Part shown: in pieces, positions 24,664-33,617 of the stretch
How the letters are laid out: each line of letters begins with the position of its first letter
How positions within the stretch are numbered: the stretch's first letter is position 1
Translations under genes and position numbers: made by a program
NCBI GenBank assembly: GCA_008501825.1
Contig: QQUA01000013.1
Coordinates: 186,001-250,000 of the forward strand
Direction of reading: 5' to 3'
Length of the DNA: 64,000 nt
From: Planctomycetota bacterium
GTDB taxonomy: Bacteria; Planctomycetota; UBA1135
The notes under the pieces: model-generated
The model's input: only the letters and a program-made list of their open reading frames with translations
What the model was told of the DNA's origin: nothing
The model's database searches: none

Positions 24664-25962
24664 ATGGGTTCGAAATTCTCCTTGAGGCGGTTACGCCCAG
24701 TGCGAAACTCGCCCTTTCCCTCGTCCCCGGTTCCCGGATCCTACGCGTTGCCCGCCCTCCGCAATTTTTTTCTTATCGGTCTCTTGTTCTGCGCTTGTGG
24801 CGCGGAAGAAGAAAGCATGGTTGAAACTCAGGTACGGGAAATCCGCTTGCGCCATACCGCCGCCACTTCCCGAAGGCTGGGTCCTCAGGAACGCCAACTG
24901 CGCAAGCAAACTATGCAAGAAGAATTGGTTGCCCTGGCCGATCGTTTGCTTGAGGAAGGGGTTCCGCCTGAGGAACGGCTTCCCTTAGCCGAGCTGCTTT
25001 ATCAAACCGGGCGCTTCCAAGCATCCCTCCAACTGATCGAACAAATTCTGGCCGGAGGCCCCGACAGCGAAGCTCTGGAGTTGCAAATCCAAATCTTTGC
25101 TGGTTTGGGCCGAATGAAAGCAGCTCAAACCGCCTTGCAATCGGTGGCCGATCCGGCCGAGCTGGCATGGAGCACCTTTGAAGCCCTGGCCAATGGTTTC
25201 CGGCAACAAGGCCATTTGCAACAAGCCCTGGAATATCAGGAGAAGGCGATCATTCGGTTGTTGCAACTCCCGGAAGCGGATCGGGCCTATGTCATTCCAA
25301 CATTGCTTCCGATGTTGGCCGGCCGATTGGTGGACGGTCATTTGGAATCGGAAGATCCACAAGTAGCCTTAGAGGCTCTGCAGAGGATTTTGAAGGCTTC
25401 GCCCAACGATCCAATGGCGGCGGAAGTGATCAACGGCATGGCGCTCCAACTTGGGAAGCAGTGGCAAGCCCGGCAAATCCGCCAATCTCTCCCGGGAACT
25501 CCCATGCCATGGCAAGAACCTTTTTCTTGGATCGGGCCTGGGCAGGCGAATTTGCAAGATTGGCAAGGAAAGGTCTTGCTCTTGGACTTCTTCGCTTTTT
25601 GGTGCGCACCTTGCATCCAAGCCTTTCCTTGGCTGCGCCGCCTGCAAGAGCAGTATGGTGCTGAGGGGTTGCAGGTCCTCGGCCTGACTCGCTTGGAAGG
25701 TCGCTTTCAACACCGGGAGATTCAGGCGGAAAATCTAAATGCGGAACAGGAACTGGCCCATTTGAAAACCTTTCGAAAAGACCATCAACTTAGCCACCCC
25801 TTTGCCGTGTTTGAAGATTTCTCCCTGTTCGAACAGTACGGAGTGGAATCGCTGCCGACCTTGGTTTTGGTCGATCGGCAGGGCATGATCCGCCACCTTC
25901 ACGTGGGAACCGGGCACGAGACCGAGATCGAACAACAAATTCAAGCCCTGCTGGCTGAATAG
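24664..25962 (+). CDS. TPR-containing TlpA-like thioredoxin-fold protein
   Basis: A 432-residue envelope protein. A hydrophobic segment at about 30-45 (LRNFFLIGLLFCACG) acts as signal or lipid anchor. Helical TPR-like repeats cover about 85-260. The C-terminal 140 residues are a TlpA/AhpC-TSA thioredoxin fold with the redox motif WCAPC in 'FFAFWCAPCIQAFPWLRRL' near 315 and the cis-proline region 'YGVESLPTLVLVDRQG' near 400. It probably reduces or isomerises disulfides of exported proteins. The long N-terminus before the hydrophobic segment suggests the real start could be internal. Confidence 0.82.
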   Translation: MGSKFSLRRLRPVRNSPFPSSPVPGSYALPALRNFFLIGLLFCACGAEEESMVETQVREIRLRHTAATSRRLGPQERQLRKQTMQEELVALADRLLEEGVPPEERLPLAELLYQTGRFQASLQLIEQILAGGPDSEALELQIQIFAGLGRMKAAQTALQSVADPAELAWSTFEALANGFRQQGHLQQALEYQEKAIIRLLQLPEADRAYVIPTLLPMLAGRLVDGHLESEDPQVALEALQRILKASPNDPMAAEVINGMALQLGKQWQARQIRQSLPGTPMPWQEPFSWIGPGQANLQDWQGKVLLLDFFAFWCAPCIQAFPWLRRLQEQYGAEGLQVLGLTRLEGRFQHREIQAENLNAEQELAHLKTFRKDHQLSHPFAVFEDFSLFEQYGVESLPTLVLVDRQGMIRHLHVGTGHETEIEQQIQALLAE

Positions 25963-26002
25963 GTCTTTTTCCCTTCCCTCAGGCAGTCGCTATCCTTTGG
26001 CG

Positions 26003-27970
26003 GTGGAAAGCCAAGTCGAAGCCCCGATCTTATGGCAGCCCGAGCGGGAACGGGCCGCCGCCAGCCGGTTGCAGCAGTTCTGCCGCCAAGTGGAAGCCGA
26101 ATCCGGCTGTTCCCTGCCCAAATACCAAGATCTTTGGCAGTGGTCGGTGGATCATCCCGGTCCTTTCTGGCGCAAAGTTTGGGATTTCGGAGAGGTCATC
26201 GGCCAGCCTGGTACGGAAGTTTTGCACCACGGCGAAGCCATGCCCGGGGCACGCTGGTTTCCCCAAGCCAAGCTTAATTTTGCCGAGAATCTGCTGCGTC
26301 GCGACGACGACCACACGGCCTTGATCTTCCGCCGGGAAGACGGCTTTCGCCGCACCCTCAGCTTCTCCGAATTAAGGGAGCAAGTCCGCCTATTGCAAGG
26401 GGCTCTACGCCAGGCCGGCTTGCAGCCTGGGGACCGAGTCGCCGCCTTCTTGCCCAACCTTCCGGAGGCGATTATCGGCATGCTGGCGGTGGCCAGCTTG
26501 GGCGGTATTTGGTCGTCCTGTTCTCCCGACTTCGGGGTTGCCGGCATCCTCGATCGATTCGGGCAGATTGAACCGCGCTGGCTGTTGGTCACCGACGGCT
26601 ATTTATACAAAGGCAAATCCTTCGATTCGCTGGAGAAGGTGGAAGCGATTCAAAAGGCTTTGCCGAGCTTGCAGGGAACCGTCGTGGTGCCCTATATGAA
26701 TTCGTCGCCTTCCCTGAACTCGTTGCCTAACACCTATTCCTGGCAGGATTTCCTCGCTCAAGGCCATGAGGCGGAACTGGAGTTCCCGGCTTTTCCCTTC
26801 GATCAACCGCTTTACATCTTGTTCAGTTCCGGCACCACCGGAAAACCCAAGTGCATTGTTCATGGAGCCGGCGGCACTCTGCTCCAACACCTCAAGGAGC
26901 ACCAACTCCACACCGACCTGGGCCGGCAAGATCGCCTGTTTTACTTCACCACCACCGGCTGGATGATGTGGAACTGGCTGGTCACCGGCTTAGCCAGTGG
27001 CAGCACCTTAGTCCTGTTCGAAGGCAATCCCTTTCATCCCGGGCCGGAAGCCCTTTGGCAATTGGTTGCCGAGGAAAAGGTGACCGTCTTCGGTACTTCC
27101 GCCAAATATTTGGACGCGGTGAAGAAATCCGGATTGGCACCGCGGCAACATTTCGACCTCACCGCCCTGCGCGCCATTCTCAGCACCGGCTCCCCTTTGG
27201 TCCCGGAGTCCTTCGACTTCGTGTATCAAGAGGTGAAATCCGATTTGCAATTGGCCTCTATCGCCGGCGGCACCGACATCGTTTCCTGCTTCGTCTTGGG
27301 AGCTCCGAGTGAACCGGTTCGGCGCGGAGAAATTCAAGTTCGAGGTCTCGGCATGGCGGTGGACGTCTTCGATCCGGACGGACGTGCGCTACGCAACCAA
27401 CCGGGAGAATTGGTTTGCACTCGGCCCTTTCCTTCCATGCCGGTTTCTTTTTGGAATGACCCGGAAGGGCAGCGCTATCGGAGCGCTTACTTCGAACGCT
27501 TCCCAGGAATCTGGCACCACGGCGATTGGGTCAGCCTGATGAGTACTGGCGGCATGGTGATCCACGGCCGTTCCGACGCTACCTTGAATCCAGGCGGCAT
27601 CCGCATTGGAACCGCGGAGATTTATCGCCAGGTCGAACAAATCGACCAATTGGAAGAAAGCATCGTCGTCGGCCAGGACACCGGGGACGGCGATCAACGC
27701 ATCGTCTTGTTCGTCCGCCTGCGGCCCGGTCTAAGCTTGACCGAGGCCCTCCAGGACCAAATCCGGCGCCGAATTCGGAGCAACGCGACGCCACGACACG
27801 TTCCGGCGGTCATTGCTCAGGTGCAAGACATTCCCCGAACCCGAAGCGGCAAGATTTCCGAATTGGCGGTGCGCGACGTCCTCCACGGACGGGAAGTCAA
27901 AAACACCGAAGCCTTGGCCAATCCCGACGCCTTGGAGGAGTACCGGCAGCGGCCGGAATTGGCCCTTTAG
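26003..27970 (+). CDS. aacS: Acetoacetate-CoA ligase (acetoacetyl-CoA synthetase)
   Basis: It activates acetoacetate to acetoacetyl-CoA with ATP. The 655 residues match the family (about 650). The N-terminal ACAS_N region reads 'YQDLWQWSVDHPGPFWRKVWDF', the AMP-binding motif is LFSSGTTGKPKCIVHG near 275-290, 'TTTGWMMWNWLVTGLASG' follows, and the C-terminal domain carries RSGKISE near 620. The WSV-FW-VW pattern at the N-terminus distinguishes AacS from acetyl-CoA synthetase. No ATG is near; TTG at 25997 and GTG at 26003 are the options, and GTG is chosen. It is a single gene, convergent with ric, and suggests use of ketone bodies or polyhydroxybutyrate. Confidence 0.9.
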   Translation: MESQVEAPILWQPERERAAASRLQQFCRQVEAESGCSLPKYQDLWQWSVDHPGPFWRKVWDFGEVIGQPGTEVLHHGEAMPGARWFPQAKLNFAENLLRRDDDHTALIFRREDGFRRTLSFSELREQVRLLQGALRQAGLQPGDRVAAFLPNLPEAIIGMLAVASLGGIWSSCSPDFGVAGILDRFGQIEPRWLLVTDGYLYKGKSFDSLEKVEAIQKALPSLQGTVVVPYMNSSPSLNSLPNTYSWQDFLAQGHEAELEFPAFPFDQPLYILFSSGTTGKPKCIVHGAGGTLLQHLKEHQLHTDLGRQDRLFYFTTTGWMMWNWLVTGLASGSTLVLFEGNPFHPGPEALWQLVAEEKVTVFGTSAKYLDAVKKSGLAPRQHFDLTALRAILSTGSPLVPESFDFVYQEVKSDLQLASIAGGTDIVSCFVLGAPSEPVRRGEIQVRGLGMAVDVFDPDGRALRNQPGELVCTRPFPSMPVSFWNDPEGQRYRSAYFERFPGIWHHGDWVSLMSTGGMVIHGRSDATLNPGGIRIGTAEIYRQVEQIDQLEESIVVGQDTGDGDQRIVLFVRLRPGLSLTEALQDQIRRRIRSNATPRHVPAVIAQVQDIPRTRSGKISELAVRDVLHGREVKNTEALANPDALEEYRQRPELAL

Positions 27971-27980
27971 CGGCTTGCCG

Positions 27981-28697
27981 TCAAACCGAGTTGGCTTCCG
28001 CCAGCAAGCGCCTCACCCGAGGGTGCAGCACGCTGTTTTCCAGCAGAATGTGCCGGTGCATGTCGGCTTCCAATGCCTCTAAACCGGCAAACAAGGCTTT
28101 GACCGAGTTGCAGGCCCAATCCGGTACTCGGTAGTCGTGGGTCAAGCTACGGATCATTTTCCATCGCTCACCGGCGTGGGCGTGTTCCAGCTCCATGACC
28201 TGCATCGGCGCTTCCGGTCCGCACGCCGGTCCCGGGCCATGGCTCGGATGCCCCAATAGACCCAAGATCATCGGGAACAGAATTTGTTCCTCTTTGGCCA
28301 AATGCTCCGGCAGCTCGGCGAACAAGCCCCGGACTTCATGAGCCAAGGGCTTCATCCAATCGGCCTTGTCCCCGTGAACCCGGGCAACCTTTTCCATCAG
28401 GGGATAAAGCCGTTCCACCGCCTCTTTGGTGTAGGGGTGGTGAGTATCCAAAAGGAATTGGATCAACGCCTCGATGGGTTCATCGAACCAATTCCGGTCG
28501 TCCGGTTTGCGTTCCAACTCCTGCAATTGCTGGAGCAGCCGGTCCGGATCCAATTGGGCCCGCTGTGCAGCTTCCTGCAAAGTTAAATCGCCGCCGCAGC
28601 AGAAGTCGATGCCGAAGCGATCGAACAGGTCCAGGCTTGCCGGTTGCAAGACCGCAACCTGGCCAACGGTGGTTTCAAGGGTCAGGGGATCGCTCAT
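27981..28697 (-). CDS. ric: Iron-sulfur cluster repair di-iron protein (Ric/YtfE/ScdA)
   Basis: A 238-residue protein that restores iron-sulfur clusters after nitrosative or oxidative damage. The N-terminal DUF542 domain contains 'DRFGIDFCCGGDLTLQEAAQ' near 25-45 with the CCGG motif. A hemerythrin-like di-iron domain follows with histidines in 'LLDTHHPYTKEAVERL', 'LAKEEQILFPMI', 'MELEHAHAGERW' and 'HRHILLENSVLHPRV'. Length and order fit YtfE. It stands alone, and an inverted repeat upstream (28764-28777) could serve its regulation. Confidence 0.92.
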   Translation of the reverse strand: MSDPLTLETTVGQVAVLQPASLDLFDRFGIDFCCGGDLTLQEAAQRAQLDPDRLLQQLQELERKPDDRNWFDEPIEALIQFLLDTHHPYTKEAVERLYPLMEKVARVHGDKADWMKPLAHEVRGLFAELPEHLAKEEQILFPMILGLLGHPSHGPGPACGPEAPMQVMELEHAHAGERWKMIRSLTHDYRVPDWACNSVKALFAGLEALEADMHRHILLENSVLHPRVRRLLAEANSV

Positions 28698-28763
28698 CGC
28701 TAGAGGAAGGGTTCCGAGGTGGGCGGTTTGGCTGCCAATAAACCCCTATTTAGCATGGAAACA

Positions 28764-28777
28764 CCCTAAAATTAGGG
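28764..28777. promoter_or_regulatory. 14-bp inverted repeat upstream of ric, possible operator
   Basis: CCCTAA-AA-TTAGGG is a perfect 6+6 palindrome, 67 bases upstream of the ric start codon and four bases from the nifJ-operon terminator. It does not match the FNR/DNR consensus. An operator for ric is a guess. Confidence 0.3.
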
Positions 28778-28780
28778 AGG

Positions 28781-28808
28781 CCTGCCCTGAACCAAAGCCC
28801 AGGGCAGG
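28781..28808 (-). terminator. Terminator of the nifJ / dihydroorotate-dehydrogenase-like operon
   Basis: On the minus strand a 9-bp GC-rich stem (CCTGCCCTG / CAGGGCAGG, 10-base loop) lies five bases after the stop codon at 28813, followed by CCTCCCTAATTTT. Confidence 0.65.
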
Positions 28809-28812
28809 GCGG

Positions 28813-29826
28813 TCAAACCATTTCGCTGGTGAAGGAAGCCAGGGCTTTCATGTAATTGACCCGCTCGAAAGAACTTGGATCGGGGCAATTCATCCGACTC
28901 ATGCTCCCTTTGGCTTGCTGGACGGACACGTATTCGTTGTCTTCCAACCAAAAGCTCAACTCATCGACCAGTTTGGCCATGAAGTGGGGGCCGTGGCGCA
29001 GCAAGGTCGAAGCCATCATGACCACGTCGGAACCGGCCAGGATCAATTTGATCGCGTCTTCGGAACTGTGGGCTCCGCCAGTGGTGGCGATGGAAAGATC
29101 CACCTGCCCGTACATGATGGCCGTCCACCGCAGGGCCAGGCGCATGGTTTGGTGACTGCTCAGTTCCAGCTTCGGAACTACGTGCAAGGTGTCCAGTTCG
29201 ATATCCGGCTCCAAAAACCGGTTGAACATCACCAGGCCATCGGCGCCGGCGGCTTCGAAACCTTTCGCCATGTTGGCCAAGGAACTGAAGGCAGGACCGA
29301 TTTTCACCGCCAGCGGCAATTGGACTTCTTCGCGGACCCGGCGCAACAGATCCAAATAATGGGACTCCACTTCAGCTCCGGTTTCCCCGATTTCGGTGGG
29401 GATGTAGTAGATGTTCAACTCCAGGGCATCGGCCCCGGCTTGTTCCAGCAATTGGGCGTAATGCACCCATCCACCGGCGGTGTGGCCGTTCAAACTGGCG
29501 ACTACTGGAATGGAAAGATGCTCCTTGGCCCGGCGAATTCGATCTAGATAGCTATCCGGGCCGATGCCATCGTGACCTACGTCGGGGAAGTAGTTCTGGG
29601 CTTCATGAAAGCTCTCGGCGCCGTACAGATCGAGCCGGTGGGCCTGGATTTCCTCGTGCTCGATTTGTTCTTCGAACAAGGAAGGAAGAACGATGGCCGA
29701 AGCCCCGGCATCTTCCAAAGCTTTCATGCTGGGCAGCTCCCCGGTGAGGGGGGAAGGAGCCGCCATCAGGGGATTCTTTAATTCCAACCCAAGGTAGGTG
29801 GTTTTCAAGTCAGGTTTCACCGTCAT
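28813..29826 (-). CDS. Dihydroorotate dehydrogenase-like flavoprotein
   Basis: A 337-residue FMN-binding TIM-barrel protein of the 'dihydroorotate dehydrogenase-like' family. It begins 'TYLGLELKNPLMAAPSPLTG', with 'LEDAGASAIVLPSLFEEQI' near 40, 'IPVVASLNGHTAGGWVHYAQLLEQAGADALELN' near 115, 'LAVKIGPAFSSLANMAKGFEAAGADGLVMFNR' near 175, and the phosphate-binding 'TGGAHSSEDAIKLILAGSDVVM' near 250. The start codon overlaps the nifJ stop (ATGA), so they form an operon. In many anaerobes this family sits beside nifJ, which argues for a role in reduced-ferredoxin or flavin redox rather than pyrimidine synthesis. That role is inferred. Confidence 0.85.
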   Translation of the reverse strand: MTVKPDLKTTYLGLELKNPLMAAPSPLTGELPSMKALEDAGASAIVLPSLFEEQIEHEEIQAHRLDLYGAESFHEAQNYFPDVGHDGIGPDSYLDRIRRAKEHLSIPVVASLNGHTAGGWVHYAQLLEQAGADALELNIYYIPTEIGETGAEVESHYLDLLRRVREEVQLPLAVKIGPAFSSLANMAKGFEAAGADGLVMFNRFLEPDIELDTLHVVPKLELSSHQTMRLALRWTAIMYGQVDLSIATTGGAHSSEDAIKLILAGSDVVMMASTLLRHGPHFMAKLVDELSFWLEDNEYVSVQQAKGSMSRMNCPDPSSFERVNYMKALASFTSEMV

Positions 29827-32800
29827 ACTTTCAACTCCTCCGCCAAGTCGGCGTTTTCGCGTTCAATGCCTGCGAGCTGCTCGTAGTAGTGCCACCGATC
29901 GTCGATGTCCTTTTGGGCCAAAGCCAAAAGATGTTGAGCTTGTTGGGGATTGGCTCGAGCAAGCATGGCGAAGCGACCTTCCTTGGAGGCAAACTCCTGG
30001 AACGGCAGCTTCGGTTTTCGACTGTCCAAATGGAAGGGATGTCCGCCGTCGTGAGCCCGGCGCGGGTCGTAGCGGAACAGGGGCCAGAAACCGGTTTTGC
30101 TAGCCAATTTCTGATGAGTCATGGCCGTGGTCATGTTGACCCCGTGGGCGATGCAGTGGCTGTACGCCAAGATCAAGGACGGCCCGGGATAGGACTCGGC
30201 TTCCAACATCGCGTTCAGGCATTGCTTGGGATTCGCCCCCATGGCAATTTGAGCCACGTAAACGTTTCCGTATGCCGCCGCGATCATGCCTAGGTCCTTC
30301 TTCGACACGGCCTTGCCGTCGGCAGCGAACTTGGCCACCGCGGCTCGCGGCGTCGCCTTGGAAGCTTGGCCGCCGGTGTTGGAGTACACCCCGGTGTCCA
30401 GAACCAGGATGTTGACGTTGCGACCGGAGGCCAAGACGTGATCCACGCCTCCGAAACCGATGTCATAAGCCCAACCGTCTCCGCCGAGAATCCAAACGCT
30501 ACGAGGAATCAGGTGATCGGCAACCGCCAACAAATCCTTGGCCGCCGCCTGAGGCATGCTTCGCAATCGATCCTTCAATTGCCGGACCTGTTGCCTTCGT
30601 TGCCGGATTTCCGCCTCACTGGGCCCGCAGGGCGCGGTCAGAGCGGCTACGCATTCGTCGCCGAATTCGGCAGCCAGTTGAGTCAGTAACTTCACGGCAT
30701 AGGCATGCTGCTGGTCGATGGCCAAGCGCATCCCCAAGCCGAACTCGGCGTTGTCTTCGAACAGCGAGTTGGACCAAGCCGGCCCGCAGCCGTCGGCGTC
30801 GGTGGCCCACGGAGTCGTCGGCAGGTTGCCGCCGTAGATGGAAGAACAGCCGGTGGCATTGGCAATCACCGCACGATCGCCGAACAACTGGCTCATGAGT
30901 TTCACGTACGGCGTTTCACCGCAACCGGAACAGGCGCCACTGTATTCGAATAAAGGCTCCAGCAATTGGCTGCCTTTGATCGAAGTGCGATCCACTTGCG
31001 AACGATCGGCCTCCGGAATCTGAAGGAAGAAGTCGAAGCGCTGCCGTTCCTGTTCCAGGTGCGGCTCCTTCGGCTCCATGTTGATCGCCTTGTGACGAGC
31101 CACTTCCTTGCTTCGGGCCGGACAAACGTCGACGCAAACGCCGCAACCGGTGCAGTCGTCCGGGGCCACTTGGACGGTGAAACGACTGCCTTGCCATTTC
31201 TTTTCGGTGTAGTCCCTGGAAAGGAAGTGTTCCGGGCAACCCTGCAAGCTTTCCAGAGCGAAAGCCTTGGTTCGAATGGCGGCGTGGGGGCAAACAAAGG
31301 CACACAAACCGCATTGGATGCAAATTTCCGGATCCCAAATCGGAATCTCCCGAGCGATGCTGCGGCGTTCGTATCGAGCGGTGGTGGTGGGGAAGGTGCC
31401 GTCCACCGGAAGCGCGCTTACCGGGAGCAGATCTCCCTTGCCGGCCAGCATCAAGGAAGTCACCTTTTCGACGAAGTCCGGAACCCCGGCGGGAACCGGC
31501 GGCAGGCGGCGCAAGGCGTTGTCGGCCACCTCCGGATATTTCACCAGGTGAAGGGCTTCCACCGCCCCGTCGACGGCAGCGTAATTGCGCTGCAAAATGC
31601 TTTCTCCGCGCCGGCCGTAGGTCTTTTTGATCGCGTCCTTGATCCTTTGCAAAGCTTCTTCTTTCGGCAGGATGTTGGACAGAGAGAAGAAGCAAGTTTG
31701 CATCACGGTGTTGATGCGCCCGCCCATCCCGGCTTTCTTGGCCACCGCGGCGGCATCGACCACGTAGAACTTCAGCTTCTTGTCGACAATCTGCCGTTGG
31801 GTTTCTTCCGGAACGTGTTGCCAAACTTCCTCTTTCCCGAACGGACTGTTCAACAAGAAAGTGGCTCCCGGCTCGGCGGTCTCCAACACGTCCATCCGTT
31901 CCAGGAAATTGAACTGGTGGCAAGCGACGAAGTTGGCCCGGCTGATCAAATAAGGCGAATCCACCGGCTGCGGCCCGAACCGAAGGTGACTGACCGTGGT
32001 AGAGCCCGATTTCTTCGAGTCGTATACGAAGTAACCCTGGGCGTGCATGGACGTGCCTTCGCCGATGATCTTGACCGAGTTCTTGTTGGCCCCGACGGTG
32101 CCGTCGGAACCGAGCCCGAAGAACACCGCCCGAGTGACATCATCCGGCTCGGTGTTGAAGTCCGGATCCCACTTCAAACTCAGCCCGCTCACGTCGTCGA
32201 CAATGCCAACGGTAAACCGGGGTTTGGCCTCCTGCCGCTCCAATTCAGCGAACACCGAAGCCACCATGGCCGGAGTGAATTCTTTGGAGCTCAAGCCGTA
32301 GCGACCGCCCACCACTTTGGGACACGAGCTTCCGTGGAGGGTCTGCCAGGATTCGGCGGCGGCGGTGATGACGTCCTGGAACAGCGGTTCGCCCAGAGCG
32401 CCGGGTTCTTTGGTTCGATCCAGGACAGCGATGCTGCGAACGCTGGCGGGCATCGCTTTCAGGAAGCGCTCGGCCGAGAAAGGCCGAAACAGTCGGACTT
32501 GAACCATCCCGACCTTTTCTCCCGCCGCGTTCAAGGCGGAGACGGTTTGCTTGACCGTGGCGGCTCCGGAACCCATGACGACGACCACCCGTTCCGCGTC
32601 TTCGGCTCCGAAGTATTCGAACAGCCGGTAGCGGCGACCAACCCGGTCGGCGAAACGGTCGAAGCTTTGCTCCAGGATCTCGGCCAAGCCGTCGTAATAA
32701 GGATTGGAAGCTTCCCGGGCTTGGAAGAACACGTCCGGATTCTGGGCGGTTCCGCGCAATACCGGGCGTTCCGGATTCAAGGCCCGATCGCGGTGGGCTT

Positions 32801-33401
32801 GAATCAGTTCCGGCTCCATGAAGAAGTGCAGATCCTCGTCGGTCAGTTCTTCAATCTTGTTGACTTCATGAGAAGTCCGGAAGCCATCGAAAAAATGCAG
32901 GAAGGGGATCCGGCTTTGCAGAGAAGCCGCCTGACTGAGCAAGGCCAAATCATGGCATTCCTGCACCGAAGCCGAACACAACATGGCGAAGCCGGTGGTG
33001 CGGGCGCTCATCACGTCGCTGTGATCACCGAAAATCGACAGCGCATGAGTCGCCAGGGACCGGGCCGCCACGTGAATGACAGTGGGAGTCAACTCCCCGG
33101 CCACCTTGAACATGTTCGGCAACATGAGCAACAGGCCTTGGGAGGCGGTAAAGGTAGTCGTTAAGGCTCCAGTCTGCAGCGAACCATGCAAAGTGCCGGC
33201 GGCTCCGGCTTCACTTTGCATTTCCACCACGTCGGGAACGGTCCCGAAGATGTTTTCTTTGCCACCGGCGGCCCACATGTCGGCGAATTCGCCCATGGGG
33301 GAAGCCGGGGTAATTGGGTAAATGGCGATGACCTCATTGATGCGGTGGGCCACAGAGGCAACGGCCTCATTGCCGTCGAGGGTCACGAATCGTCTTTGCA
33401 C
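29823..33401 (-). CDS. nifJ: Pyruvate:ferredoxin (flavodoxin) oxidoreductase
   Basis: The single-chain, 1192-residue enzyme converts pyruvate and CoA to acetyl-CoA, CO2 and reduced ferredoxin. The order is domain I (1-260, start RRFVTLDGNEAVASVAHR), domain II, and domain III. A ferredoxin insert follows with CIQCGLCAFVCP near 692 and CTGCGVCVDVCP near 750. The TPP-binding domain comes last, with the third cluster site CSGCGE near 825 and 'GDGWAYDIGFGGVDH' near 970. All three cluster motifs are present and the length is normal (about 1170-1200). The enzyme is oxygen-sensitive in most bacteria, which suggests anaerobic or low-oxygen metabolism. It is followed directly by the DHOD-like gene. Confidence 0.97.
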   Translation of the reverse strand: MQRRFVTLDGNEAVASVAHRINEVIAIYPITPASPMGEFADMWAAGGKENIFGTVPDVVEMQSEAGAAGTLHGSLQTGALTTTFTASQGLLLMLPNMFKVAGELTPTVIHVAARSLATHALSIFGDHSDVMSARTTGFAMLCSASVQECHDLALLSQAASLQSRIPFLHFFDGFRTSHEVNKIEELTDEDLHFFMEPELIQAHRDRALNPERPVLRGTAQNPDVFFQAREASNPYYDGLAEILEQSFDRFADRVGRRYRLFEYFGAEDAERVVVVMGSGAATVKQTVSALNAAGEKVGMVQVRLFRPFSAERFLKAMPASVRSIAVLDRTKEPGALGEPLFQDVITAAAESWQTLHGSSCPKVVGGRYGLSSKEFTPAMVASVFAELERQEAKPRFTVGIVDDVSGLSLKWDPDFNTEPDDVTRAVFFGLGSDGTVGANKNSVKIIGEGTSMHAQGYFVYDSKKSGSTTVSHLRFGPQPVDSPYLISRANFVACHQFNFLERMDVLETAEPGATFLLNSPFGKEEVWQHVPEETQRQIVDKKLKFYVVDAAAVAKKAGMGGRINTVMQTCFFSLSNILPKEEALQRIKDAIKKTYGRRGESILQRNYAAVDGAVEALHLVKYPEVADNALRRLPPVPAGVPDFVEKVTSLMLAGKGDLLPVSALPVDGTFPTTTARYERRSIAREIPIWDPEICIQCGLCAFVCPHAAIRTKAFALESLQGCPEHFLSRDYTEKKWQGSRFTVQVAPDDCTGCGVCVDVCPARSKEVARHKAINMEPKEPHLEQERQRFDFFLQIPEADRSQVDRTSIKGSQLLEPLFEYSGACSGCGETPYVKLMSQLFGDRAVIANATGCSSIYGGNLPTTPWATDADGCGPAWSNSLFEDNAEFGLGMRLAIDQQHAYAVKLLTQLAAEFGDECVAALTAPCGPSEAEIRQRRQQVRQLKDRLRSMPQAAAKDLLAVADHLIPRSVWILGGDGWAYDIGFGGVDHVLASGRNVNILVLDTGVYSNTGGQASKATPRAAVAKFAADGKAVSKKDLGMIAAAYGNVYVAQIAMGANPKQCLNAMLEAESYPGPSLILAYSHCIAHGVNMTTAMTHQKLASKTGFWPLFRYDPRRAHDGGHPFHLDSRKPKLPFQEFASKEGRFAMLARANPQQAQHLLALAQKDIDDRWHYYEQLAGIERENADLAEELKV

Positions 33402-33617
33402 GACTTTCTCCTTCGGGAGACGGACTTACGGCGCCCGAATCTCCTGGACTTTAACCTGATTAAGCGCCTGATGCGAAAGGGCAAGCCCCGGATAGGGAAG
33501 GAAAAATATTGAATCCCCCAGGGCAGGACCTTGCCCCGGCAAGCACGCCCGGGGCAGCGCCGGCACAATGGCGGAAGTGGTGGGGAAATCACCGTGTGGC
33601 CCCTCCAATCCGTCTGC

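Noticed and set aside
30966..33164. 732-aa open frame on the plus strand
   Set aside because: It lies wholly opposite nifJ, has no recognisable domain and a composition typical of antisense shadows in GC-rich genes.
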